Source: Candidatus Woesebacteria bacterium RIFCSPLOWO2_01_FULL_44_24b
GTDB lineage: Bacteria > Patescibacteriota > Microgenomatia > UBA8517
Direction: 5' to 3'
NCBI GenBank assembly: GCA_001793235.1
Contig: MGHM01000004.1
Location: 1-34,466, forward strand
DNA: 34,466 nucleotides
Both the position numbers and the translations under genes were made by a program. How positions within the stretch are numbered: position 1 is the first letter of the stretch; each line of letters begins with the position of its first letter. The notes beneath the pieces are model-generated. The model ran no database searches, was not told the origin of the DNA, and saw only the letters and a list, made by a program, of their open reading frames with translations. Shown piece by piece: positions 9,669 through 17,337 of this stretch.

Positions 9669-9739
9669 TGGACCCGAGGGGAATTGAACCCCTTTCTCAT
9701 CCATGCCATGGATGCATTCTACCGGTGAACTACGGGCCC
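9669..9739 (-). tRNA. tRNA-Ala(GGC)
   Basis: GGGCCCG...CGGGTCCA cloverleaf, loop ATGGCAT, G3:U70 identity pair present. Confidence 0.95.
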
Positions 9740-9758
9740 ACGAACGTTTTGAAGTTTG

Positions 9759-9832
9759 TGGACGCTAAGGGACTCGAACCCCTGGCCTCTTTCACGTCAA
9801 GAAAGCGCTCTAACCAACTGAGCTAAGCGTCC
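9759..9832 (-). tRNA. tRNA-Val(GAC)
   Basis: GGACGCT...AGCGTCCA, anticodon loop TTGACGT. Confidence 0.95.
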
Positions 9833-9845
9833 ATGAGTAGAATTA

Positions 9846-10052
9846 TTATATATTATGAGTCTGATTTGTGCTACTCGTAGGCGGCATCGGTGGTTCTACC
9901 CTGGCCTTCGGATCGTGGCCTTGAACTTTAACCAACTCTTGAGTTCTTCTTAATTCACCCAAAGGCAAAGATGCTACAATTCTAGGGTCACCACCATAAT
10001 ATTCACAAATTAAATCGCTTATGTATTTATCGTCATTTTCAATCTCTATCAT
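9846..10052 (-). CDS. Hypothetical protein, 68 aa
   Basis: ATG at 10052 preceded by strong SD AAAGGAGGTG; MIEIENDDKYISDLICEYYGGDPRIVASLPLGELRRTQELVKVQ. Confidence 0.65.
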   Translation of the reverse strand: MIEIENDDKYISDLICEYYGGDPRIVASLPLGELRRTQELVKVQGHDPKARVEPPMPPTSSTNQTHNI

Positions 10053-10089
10053 ATAATGTTTACACCTCCTTTCATATTTCTAAGTCAAT

Positions 10090-10114
10090 AAAAAACCTCT
10101 CGGTTTGAGAGGTT
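10090..10114 (-). terminator. Rho-independent terminator
   Basis: AACCTCTC-AAACC-GAGAGGTT followed by TTTTA on minus strand. Confidence 0.7.
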
Positions 10115-10167
10115 AACTTTTCCACTAACCTCTCTCCCCTAGAGGAGAATAATGAGGTGTAGGTTCC

Positions 10168-10181
10168 CGCTTTCGCGGGTA
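10168..10181. repeat. GC-rich palindrome CCCGCTTTCGCGGG
   Basis: Inverted repeat CCCGC/GCGGG, same style as other palindromes in window. Confidence 0.5.
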
Positions 10182-10219
10182 AGAATGATTGTGCTTAAGT
10201 TCATGTTATAAAACGTAGT

Positions 10220-11071
10220 TTACAAAACAGTTATACCCGGTGTCAAGCCCACCATAATTTCTATTAAAGTCGGCCCGTTTTGATAAGTGCCGAGCTTCCG
10301 AAGCATTTGAGTGTGCGGCTTTACTTGGCTCAAAACTTCCGTGACTGTTTTATTGTCCACCGGGTGCTCAAAGTCAAGGTAAAACAAGTAACTCCAGGGG
10401 CTTCCTATCAACGGCCTGGATTGAATTTTGGTTAAGTTAAGATAAGCCTGTGCAAACGGTTTCAGGCACTCTAGAAGTGAACCGGGCTTATGTGCCGCGG
10501 CAAAAACTATCGAGGTTTTATTTGCACGCTTGACGTGGTTTCTTTTGCCGATTATTACAAATCGAGTAAAGTTTTCCTGGTTTGATTGTATTTGAGCTTT
10601 AAGAATATTGAGTTTATAAAGGTGGGCCGCGTGTAAGCTTGCAATTGCTCCTGCTTTCGGGTTTTTCTTTCTAGCTACAAACTCAGCACCCGCTGCGGTA
10701 TCTTCAAAAACAACAGATTTTAGCTTTCTGGCTTTAATAAAGTCTTTGCACTGCTCGAGCGCCTTTTGGTGAGAGTAGACTTGTTTTACCTGGTTTAGCT
10801 TCCCGATGCCAAGTAGATTATGATCAATCCTAAGTGATATCTCGCCGCGGATTTTAAAGTCATATTTATAAAGTAAATCAAAGACGTCGTAAATTGACCC
10901 GACTAGTGTGTTTTCAAATGGCAATACCGCGAATGCCGCTTTCCCCACCTTTACGGACTCAAATACCGCTTCGAAATTGTCAAAACCAGTCAGCTTTGGA
11001 CTTGGAAATAAGTAGCTCGCAGCAATGTGGCTATAGGCGCCCGGCACTCCCTGGTAAGCAATTTTTTGCAT
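10220..11071 (-). CDS. pheA: Prephenate dehydratase with ACT domain
   Basis: 283 aa; MQKIAYQGVPGAYSHIAA, VLPFENTLVGSIYDVFDLL, NFTRFVIIGK, ACT-like segment KTSIVFAAAHKPGSLLECLKPFAQAYLNLTKIQSRP. Confidence 0.93.
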   Translation of the reverse strand: MQKIAYQGVPGAYSHIAASYLFPSPKLTGFDNFEAVFESVKVGKAAFAVLPFENTLVGSIYDVFDLLYKYDFKIRGEISLRIDHNLLGIGKLNQVKQVYSHQKALEQCKDFIKARKLKSVVFEDTAAGAEFVARKKNPKAGAIASLHAAHLYKLNILKAQIQSNQENFTRFVIIGKRNHVKRANKTSIVFAAAHKPGSLLECLKPFAQAYLNLTKIQSRPLIGSPWSYLFYLDFEHPVDNKTVTEVLSQVKPHTQMLRKLGTYQNGPTLIEIMVGLTPGITVL

Positions 11072-11080
11072 TTCTGAGGT

Positions 11081-11704
11081 TTACCCTGCTGAGCGTTGGA
11101 GGTAGTGCTCACCGGAAAGTAGATATTTTGCTCCGTGTTTTTTATAATTTGCGCCCCACATATTTTTCTTGGCAGCTCGGCGGTTCATGGAGCCCAGCCA
11201 CACGCCCGCGCTTTCGATTTTCTTTCTGAAAGACTTGATAAAATCAAAAATACGCTCCAGAAAGTAAAGCTCGTAAATGGATGTAGAGGACGGAGCCTGG
11301 AAGGCAGCAATTTGCACTTCTTGTGAGAGTTGAATTGTAACTTTTGCAGCCTTTTGCACTTCTTCGTGGATGGCCTTGATTTGAACCCTCAGTTCGTTGG
11401 TCCTTCGCTCCACGAGCATTTGGTCTTCTTGGCGGAGGCGCTTTTCCAGAAAATACATTTTCTGAAGTTTTTCGTTGTCGGTTGCTTTGCCCGAGTAAAC
11501 TTCATTTATTTCCACTGCCTGGCCGGGCAAAATTTCACCCGAGAATTTGCGGTTCAGAGTAGGTGCTTTGCCGAAAATCTGGCGCATTACTTCGGCAGGC
11601 ATTGGCTGAAGTAAATCTTTTTTCAAGACCTCCCGCGTGTCGCGCAAAAGCTCAAGAGGGTTTGCAACCGGCACCTTTTTGTTTCCCGAGGTTTTGTTGT
11701 TCAT
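11081..11704 (-). CDS. Hypothetical protein (possibly DUF5660-like)
   Basis: 207 aa; basic C-term KKHGAKYLLSGEHYLQRSAG; 10 bp upstream of pheA, likely same transcript. Confidence 0.6.
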   Translation of the reverse strand: MNNKTSGNKKVPVANPLELLRDTREVLKKDLLQPMPAEVMRQIFGKAPTLNRKFSGEILPGQAVEINEVYSGKATDNEKLQKMYFLEKRLRQEDQMLVERRTNELRVQIKAIHEEVQKAAKVTIQLSQEVQIAAFQAPSSTSIYELYFLERIFDFIKSFRKKIESAGVWLGSMNRRAAKKNMWGANYKKHGAKYLLSGEHYLQRSAG

Positions 11705-11716
11705 ACTAGCTTATTT

Positions 11717-12538
11717 CTATAGTAATGCGGTGAGCTTTTCAAGTACCTTTCTTTTTATTAGAAAGGAACTGATAGTGCTTTTTTGGTCATTTGTGACTTC
11801 CTGCCCGCTTGCATTGGCCGCGCCAATAAACGCTGACACTTCATCTTCCGCGACTGTTACTTTTTCTTTTTCTGCAATTCTTGCAAGAACTATGTCAATT
11901 CTTATTGCGCGCTCGGCCGCAGCTCCGTATTCGACTCTAAGTTCCTCAGCAGTTTTTTTGACTGATGCGAGGTAGCTTTCAAGTGACAGTCCGAGCTTCT
12001 CGATTCGCTCAAGCAAGGAAGAAAGCCTTGAATTGACCTCTTCTTCAATAAGAAGCTTTGGAATCGGGAATTTAAAGTGGCCGATTAATGTCGCAATTGC
12101 CATATTTTCTTTTTGTTCAAGTGTTAACTTTTCGGACTTTTTAGCAACTTTTTTTATGACACCTGCGTAATCATCGAGCTTAAAATCTGGGAGCTCAGCC
12201 GTTTTTGCGCGAACTTGCCAGTCTTCACCTTCTTTTGCTTCCAGAAGCTCAAACTTGGGGTAGATTGCAGGACGGAGCTTCTCATCCCGGATGAAGTCGG
12301 AAAATAGCTTGGGCAATATATGAGACAGAGTGTGCTCAAGCACATATTGCTTATCAAGTTTAGCTTCAGCCTTGTCCAATGGAGCTTTACCTTTTCTAAA
12401 GCCCGGCACCTCAACGTTTACAGCAAGCTCCTTGATGGTTTCCTCGCGGACACTGGCGATTTTTGCCCACGGAATGGTAAAGGTTATTTGGACAGTTCCA
12501 TCGTCTTGTCTGGCAATAGCTGGCGTAGTCATGGGCAA
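11717..12538 (-). CDS. tig: Trigger factor-like chaperone lacking the PPIase domain
   Basis: 273 aa; N-term ribosome-binding signature VPGFRKGKAP; goes directly to C-term arm IPKLLIEEEVNSRLSSLLERIEKLGLSLESYL. Confidence 0.88.
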   Translation of the reverse strand: MPMTTPAIARQDDGTVQITFTIPWAKIASVREETIKELAVNVEVPGFRKGKAPLDKAEAKLDKQYVLEHTLSHILPKLFSDFIRDEKLRPAIYPKFELLEAKEGEDWQVRAKTAELPDFKLDDYAGVIKKVAKKSEKLTLEQKENMAIATLIGHFKFPIPKLLIEEEVNSRLSSLLERIEKLGLSLESYLASVKKTAEELRVEYGAAAERAIRIDIVLARIAEKEKVTVAEDEVSAFIGAANASGQEVTNDQKSTISSFLIKRKVLEKLTALL

Positions 12539-12718
12539 TTATAGCATATCAGCCCTTGTGCTGAGTTCTGAAGCTGCTGGGATTAAAGCTTGCCTTTCCG
12601 GGTTTCAGTCCGCCGGGCTTAAACATTTGCCCACGGAAAAAGTTACTTGTTCGGTAGCCCACGACTGCTTCCGGTTTGTCCTTACTTTTTATATAGCTCT
12701 TTGGTGTGTTTGAATCGG

Positions 12719-13057
12719 TCATTTAGTCAATTTATTGAGAAATGCGTTAACCAAAGTCAGCACTATTGATGACACCGCTGCGGTTAAAAAGCTATCAATG
12801 TCAAAACCGGGCACAATTGCGGCCGCAAGCATGAGTAGGCCAACGTTTATGAGAAACGCCGTTATGCCCAAGGTGACAATACTGAATGGTAGTGCCAAGA
12901 TTTGAATTATTGGACGGATGAAAGTGTTAATTATTCCAATAACTACTGCTGCGACTATTGTTGCCTCCAAACCCACGAGTTTAAAGCCTGGTATTAAGTA
13001 ATCAACAATTAATAGCGCAGCTACATAAATAATTATTTTGCCAAGTAGGTTTAGCAT
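12719..13057 (-). CDS. Phage holin family / PF04020-like membrane protein
   Basis: 112 aa; IIIYVAALLIVDYLIPGFKLVGLEATIVAAVVIGIINTFIRPIIQILALPFSIVTLGITAFLINVGLLMLAA. Confidence 0.8.
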   Translation of the reverse strand: MLNLLGKIIIYVAALLIVDYLIPGFKLVGLEATIVAAVVIGIINTFIRPIIQILALPFSIVTLGITAFLINVGLLMLAAAIVPGFDIDSFLTAAVSSIVLTLVNAFLNKLTK

Positions 13058-13060
13058 AGC

Positions 13061-14089
13061 TTAATTTTGAACATTTTCCTTAAAAAAGTCAACATCTCGG
13101 GCAACGACGGTATCCCAGTCTGGCCGCATGTTGTGGTCGGCGTTTGGGTATTTGTAATATTCTACCTCGTTGTCAAGAGATCGCATTTTGGCTACAAAAC
13201 TGTCGCTCCACTCGGTTGGAATTGCGTCGTCTGCGCCACCCTGATGTACCAAAAGCAGAGCTTTGATTCGCTTTAAATAGTTTGAAAAAGTGTATTTGTC
13301 TACATCATAAAGCTCTTCAAATTTGGCAAGCTCCCGCCTAATATATTTTCCCCCGTCGTGAGACTCATCGGTGTAATAGAGTACCGAGTATGGAAATGGC
13401 TTTGTAACAGGTGCCCATAGAGTAGTTGGAATTTCTCGCCCGGTAATAGCAAGTACAGTTAAGGCAATTTGCCCGCCATTGCTGTGTGCCCAGATAAACA
13501 AATCTTTATTGTTCCACTGTTTAATTGTTGAAAGCGAGCTTAAGATACTAAGCGCTGTAGTGTAAGTTTGAAAACGCGTTTCGTAGATATTACCTGCTTC
13601 CGGGCTTGAGCCTCCGTAGCCCAAAAAATCGGGTGCGACCGTGATAAAGCCGTTTTCGGCAAAATACGCTGCGGCGTTTTTGGTCCCCATTCCGGTTTCG
13701 AAAATGTTTTGGTCTACGTACCCGCGTATCATGAAAACTAATGGATAACTTCCTGGTTCATTTGGAATATTTATTTGGCCGGTTACGGTCTTAATTTTAT
13801 CTGTGTTAAGATTTGGGCTGAATTTGTGCTCGAAAAGATAACTTATGTATCTATCTTCCTCGGAAATTATATCCTTTATTTCTATCTCTCCTTTTGGAAT
13901 TTGTGTTTCGGCCAAGTTATCAATTTCATATATGGCTAGTGGGGTTGGAATGGGTGTTGGTTCAGGTTCAAAAATAGTAATGCCCTCGCGGGGTAAACTG
14001 GCAAACCCATAGCCAACAATTCCGGAGACAACAGCCGAAACCAGAATTGTGAGAATAATTACATACCTACTCATGACATAGTTTACCAT
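13061..14089 (-). CDS. Alpha/beta hydrolase (prolyl-oligopeptidase-like), N-terminally anchored
   Basis: 342 aa; N-term TM, HSNGG nucleophile elbow, C-term HQGGADDAIP...NADHNM. Confidence 0.8.
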   Translation of the reverse strand: MVNYVMSRYVIILTILVSAVVSGIVGYGFASLPREGITIFEPEPTPIPTPLAIYEIDNLAETQIPKGEIEIKDIISEEDRYISYLFEHKFSPNLNTDKIKTVTGQINIPNEPGSYPLVFMIRGYVDQNIFETGMGTKNAAAYFAENGFITVAPDFLGYGGSSPEAGNIYETRFQTYTTALSILSSLSTIKQWNNKDLFIWAHSNGGQIALTVLAITGREIPTTLWAPVTKPFPYSVLYYTDESHDGGKYIRRELAKFEELYDVDKYTFSNYLKRIKALLLVHQGGADDAIPTEWSDSFVAKMRSLDNEVEYYKYPNADHNMRPDWDTVVARDVDFFKENVQN

Positions 14090-14115
14090 TTGACTGCACT
14101 GGTATAATTATCTAG

Positions 14116-14391
14116 ATGAGTTCTGAGAGAGATATTTCAATAAGACAGCAGAATATTCTTAGTGCTTTGAACGAAAACGAGAGTCTTCGTAAAACAGGCC
14201 TGAGCGTTAGAGAGCTGGGTGATGCCTCTGATACTACTTCTACCAGTGTTGTAGAATACAACATTGATCATATGGCGGAAATGGGTTTGGTTGAAACTGA
14301 ACCAAGCATTGCTAGGTCGACTTCTATTACAGAAAAAGGCAAGCAGTATATAACTCCTGCTGTCAGAGAAGGCTTAGTCGTTGAAGGATAG
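14116..14391 (+). CDS. Small winged-helix DNA-binding protein resembling the LexA N-terminal domain
   Basis: 91 aa; ISIRQQNILSAL...GLSVRELGDASDTTSTSVVEYNIDHMAEMGLVETEPSIARSTSITEKG; no protease domain. Confidence 0.65.
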   Translation: MSSERDISIRQQNILSALNENESLRKTGLSVRELGDASDTTSTSVVEYNIDHMAEMGLVETEPSIARSTSITEKGKQYITPAVREGLVVEG

Positions 14392-15766
14392 TATAAATAC
14401 TAAACCCTCCATAGAATAGAAAGGCGCTAAATACCGCAATTGTTCTAAATAACGATGGCCTTGTCTGTTTCACTAGCGAGGTCTTATTCAAATACAAAAC
14501 CAAACCGGTATAAATAAACATTGAAAAAGCGTTAAGCACTGCACCTGTCACAACCAGTGCTAAGGGCTCAGTGAACCCTGAGGCAAAAATTACGACCCCC
14601 GCCAAAATCTGTAGCCACAGAAAAATATAGAAATATTTCGGGAGGTTGTTTATTTTAAACCTGTTTTGGTCTGTAATGACCAGGTTTTCTGAGGCTATTC
14701 GGGAGTTACTGCCAAGCACGGAAAATTGCGTCCCAAAAAGCATGACTCCGGCCATTACCAAAAAGAAAGTCCCAAGCGCCGGCAGCGTCCGCTCAGCTAT
14801 CACTTTGCCCTCTAATACCACAAAGTTAATACTTGTAACTATATCGGGGTTGCCTGATACCGTGGAAAAAGCCAGAAGACTCAACAAGACCATGGTAAAT
14901 GCCCCGGTAATCCAGAAAACCACAGCGTGCTCAACGTTAATTCGCTTCCACCAAAGTTTAAAGTTTTTAACGTTTTGGATAGTTGGTTCAAATGTCGTCC
15001 CCTCGAGGTTAATATTTTCCTTTTTGCCGCTAAAGATACTCGTAATCCTGCCCGAAAACTTGCCCATGCCATAGCCTTTTTCTTTTATATACAAAGATTG
15101 AGCGAGGTTGAGGTTCCCACCTGCTCCTGCGTAGGCTAAGGCTCCCAGGAAAGTCGCGATGGGAAGCCCAATTGGTAAAAACCAAAAACCCTCCCCTGAA
15201 CCCACAAGCCCCCGGGCAAGAGCCTCCCAGTGAATAGGTTTGGCAAAAAGCAAGGTGATGATAAAAATAAAAGGGATTCCAATTAAAATGATCGTCTTTT
15301 GTATCTGTTCCTGGGTTTTATAGACAATTGTTCCAAGACTAAAAAGAGCCCCCATGAGGAGCAAAAGTGCTGTTCCGATTAGGCCGGAATAAGCAATTCC
15401 GAAGGCGTGGGCAAGTACAGTTGCTGAGGCCGCGGCAATGCCGGGCCACATCCAGGGCACAAGGGTTGTGAGTATGAACCAGATGGGGGTAAATCTGCCG
15501 TATTTACGAGTTAGACCAACAAAAATGCTCTCACCTGTGACGAGCGTATAGCGTTCTATCTCCATGTTTATAAAAAACTGAAAAGTAATGCCCAAAACTG
15601 CCGCCCAAATGATGCCCATGCCAAAATTTGAGGCTAAATATGGCCAGAGAATAAGCTCCCCGCTCCCCAATCCAACTCCGAGAATAATGAAACTGGGGCC
15701 GATTAAATCTCGAAGGCGCAAAGCAGGAGGCATGTCTGCTTTTTTGAGTGGAGCAAGGCCAGTCAT
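14363..15766 (-). CDS. Nramp family-like transporter
   Basis: 467 aa multi-TM; LRDLIGPSFIILGVGLGSGELILWPYLASNFG at TM1; 29-bp convergent overlap with 14116 ORF. Confidence 0.75.
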   Translation of the reverse strand: MTGLAPLKKADMPPALRLRDLIGPSFIILGVGLGSGELILWPYLASNFGMGIIWAAVLGITFQFFINMEIERYTLVTGESIFVGLTRKYGRFTPIWFILTTLVPWMWPGIAAASATVLAHAFGIAYSGLIGTALLLLMGALFSLGTIVYKTQEQIQKTIILIGIPFIFIITLLFAKPIHWEALARGLVGSGEGFWFLPIGLPIATFLGALAYAGAGGNLNLAQSLYIKEKGYGMGKFSGRITSIFSGKKENINLEGTTFEPTIQNVKNFKLWWKRINVEHAVVFWITGAFTMVLLSLLAFSTVSGNPDIVTSINFVVLEGKVIAERTLPALGTFFLVMAGVMLFGTQFSVLGSNSRIASENLVITDQNRFKINNLPKYFYIFLWLQILAGVVIFASGFTEPLALVVTGAVLNAFSMFIYTGLVLYLNKTSLVKQTRPSLFRTIAVFSAFLFYGGFSIYTILQRLSLL

Positions 15767-15784
15767 AGCTTATTTATACATATT

Positions 15785-15813
15785 TTGATAATTAAGTCCA
15801 TAATTGGTATAAT
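15785..15813 (+). promoter_or_regulatory. Sigma70-type promoter TTGATA-N17-TATAAT
   Basis: TTGATA 15785-15790, 17-nt spacer, TATAAT 15808-15813. Confidence 0.7.
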
Positions 15814-15822
15814 TCTCAAACT

Positions 15823-15849
15823 ATCACGCTTTTGGGCGTGATTTTTGTT
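15823..15849 (+). terminator. Leader hairpin plus U-tract (candidate attenuator)
   Basis: ATCACGC-TTTTGG-GCGTGAT-TTTTGTT between promoter and ATG 15858. Confidence 0.45.
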
Positions 15850-15857
15850 ACCTAAAA

Positions 15858-16433
15858 ATGAGTCCAGAATTTTCGTACCAGTGCACAATACCCGACGATA
15901 AGTCGAAGGTGCTAAACTTCGGCTCTTGTCCTTGTGAGTCGTACAAAAATATGGCTAAGGTTGTTTATACTCATTTAAGGCCGGGGGAGGTTATCGTTCC
16001 CAAAATTGAGAATGAGCTAGATTTAAAAAATATTATTCTTGTCGCAAACAGAAATTTGAAATCAAGTCATTTTGAGATGAGGGGTAGGGACTCTAACCCC
16101 TTAGCTGGTGTTACTTATCCTGGAAGGTCGGCTCATTTGGATTATATAACCTCCGAGATTGGAGAAAATTCTCTAATTTGCAAGGACCACGTTAGTGAAG
16201 TGGTACGACATTGTTTTGGGAAAGAGATGGATAGGCACGATGGAATGTTTCAGGCAAAAATTTCGGATTTGAGAGATGTGGGATTTTGGGTATTTCTCGC
16301 CCCGACTGGTTTACATTTATTACATGTACGAATGGTTCACGAAAGAACCATGATGAGCGGAGACTTGCCCACTCCGCACGATAGGCAAAACTTAGTTAAA
16401 GTATTTCAGAGGGTTTATCCTCTCAAAAAATAA
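15858..16433 (+). CDS. Hypothetical protein, 191 aa
   Basis: Strong promoter upstream; no recognised family. Confidence 0.7.
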   Translation: MSPEFSYQCTIPDDKSKVLNFGSCPCESYKNMAKVVYTHLRPGEVIVPKIENELDLKNIILVANRNLKSSHFEMRGRDSNPLAGVTYPGRSAHLDYITSEIGENSLICKDHVSEVVRHCFGKEMDRHDGMFQAKISDLRDVGFWVFLAPTGLHLLHVRMVHERTMMSGDLPTPHDRQNLVKVFQRVYPLKK

Positions 16434-16682
16434 CTATTGTAAATCCCTTGGCAGGATAACTTCGGGGAGCTCGCGGCTTGGGTCAATCATCATGAAAGTT
16501 TCAACCGGTGTTGGTGTTGGAGCTGGAATATAGCGCACATTTGTCCTTGGAGGTTCCACTCGCGTAGTATCCTGTTTTTTTGGTAGAAGAATAACTATTA
16601 ATATTACAATAGCAACAGTCCCTAGACTAAGTAAGGTTTTATAACGTGGCTTTTGGTTCTTGACTTCGGGTTTTGTTTGCAT
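16434..16682 (-). CDS. Hypothetical single-TM protein with Pro-rich tail
   Basis: Start placed at MQTKPEVKNQ; TM LLSLGTVAIVILIVILLP; ORF track start 16754 overlaps the divergent gene. Confidence 0.55.
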   Translation of the reverse strand: MQTKPEVKNQKPRYKTLLSLGTVAIVILIVILLPKKQDTTRVEPPRTNVRYIPAPTPTPVETFMMIDPSRELPEVILPRDLQ

Positions 16683-16693
16683 TAGAGTGAACT

Positions 16694-16942
16694 GTGAATG
16701 AAACAATCTCTGTCTCTTTAGTTTACGACGGGAAGACAAAAAAAAGTATACCAAGAAGTATTGTTTGGAAGAATAGAATTTATAGGGTTACCAAGCTTGG
16801 GCTTCATCACACTTATAAAGATGGCGACAAGCTTCTACATGTTTTTTCTGTAGTCGCGGGCAGCCTGTTTTTCAGACTTGTTTTTGACACCAGTAATCTT
16901 CATTGGAAGCTAACCGAGATTCAAGACGAACTAGTTTCTTAG
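16694..16942 (+). CDS. Hypothetical protein, 82 aa (GTG start)
   Basis: MNETISVSLVYDGKTKKSIPRSIVWKNRIYRVTKLGLHHTYKDGDKLLHVFSVVAGSLFFRLVFDTSNLHWKL; compact all-beta-like. Confidence 0.6.
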   Translation: MNETISVSLVYDGKTKKSIPRSIVWKNRIYRVTKLGLHHTYKDGDKLLHVFSVVAGSLFFRLVFDTSNLHWKLTEIQDELVS

Positions 16943-17317
16943 GATTTGAGATTTAAATTTCTCAAATTCGTGACGGCTTATTGTAAGAGACAAGTCAGCT
17001 TTTAAATCTCGGATGTCTGACTTTATGAAAGAAATGTTGTTTTTCAACCCTAGTATTTGTTTGCTTAGTAAATTTATTGCCTTTTTAATTATGGAAATTT
17101 CTGGTCTAACCATATCATGATGATATTGGGTAATTTGTTCGTGAAAAACATCTTTCACTATGTCTCTAATATCTTTTTTAGAAGGAATGTCCTTTTTGGA
17201 AGCAACATCAAGTTCTATGAAGGTGTCCCGAATCATTCCCCTCACATCCTTTTTAGTAGGAATGTCCATTTCGATAAGTACATCTCGAAGTTGATCTCTG
17301 ACGGACTTAATAGCCAT
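16931..17317 (-). CDS. Coiled-coil hypothetical protein
   Basis: Start at MAIKSVRDQLRDVLIEMDIP; heptad-rich C-term; -10 box TGTTATATT 5 nt upstream. Confidence 0.6.
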   Translation of the reverse strand: MAIKSVRDQLRDVLIEMDIPTKKDVRGMIRDTFIELDVASKKDIPSKKDIRDIVKDVFHEQITQYHHDMVRPEISIIKKAINLLSKQILGLKNNISFIKSDIRDLKADLSLTISRHEFEKFKSQILRN

Positions 17318-17337
17318 GTTCCAATATAACATATTTT

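Larger units (their letters stand above)
10054..10200 (-). promoter_or_regulatory. Candidate cis-regulatory leader (terminator/antiterminator plus anti-SD)
   Basis: On minus strand: GAGAGGTTA(10134-10126)/TAACCTCTC(10115-10107) competes with AACCTCTC(10114-10107)/GAGAGGTT(10101-10094)+U tract; TACACCTC(10161-10154) complements GAGGTGTA(10068-10061) over SD. Confidence 0.5.

Noticed and set aside
9581-9704. N-terminal extension of the ABC transporter ORF
   Set aside because: It runs through tRNA-Ala and two hairpins; MLNILRVYYRYL at 9581 is the natural start
12544-12713. Plus ORF 12330-12713 in the gap upstream of the trigger factor gene
   Set aside because: Mostly antisense to tig; no promoter/SD support; the gap may hold a remnant but I cannot support a gene
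16682-16694. 11-bp bidirectional promoter between 16434-16682 and 16694-16942
   Set aside because: No convincing -10 boxes on either strand and the minus start is uncertain, so not counted among the compact divergent promoters
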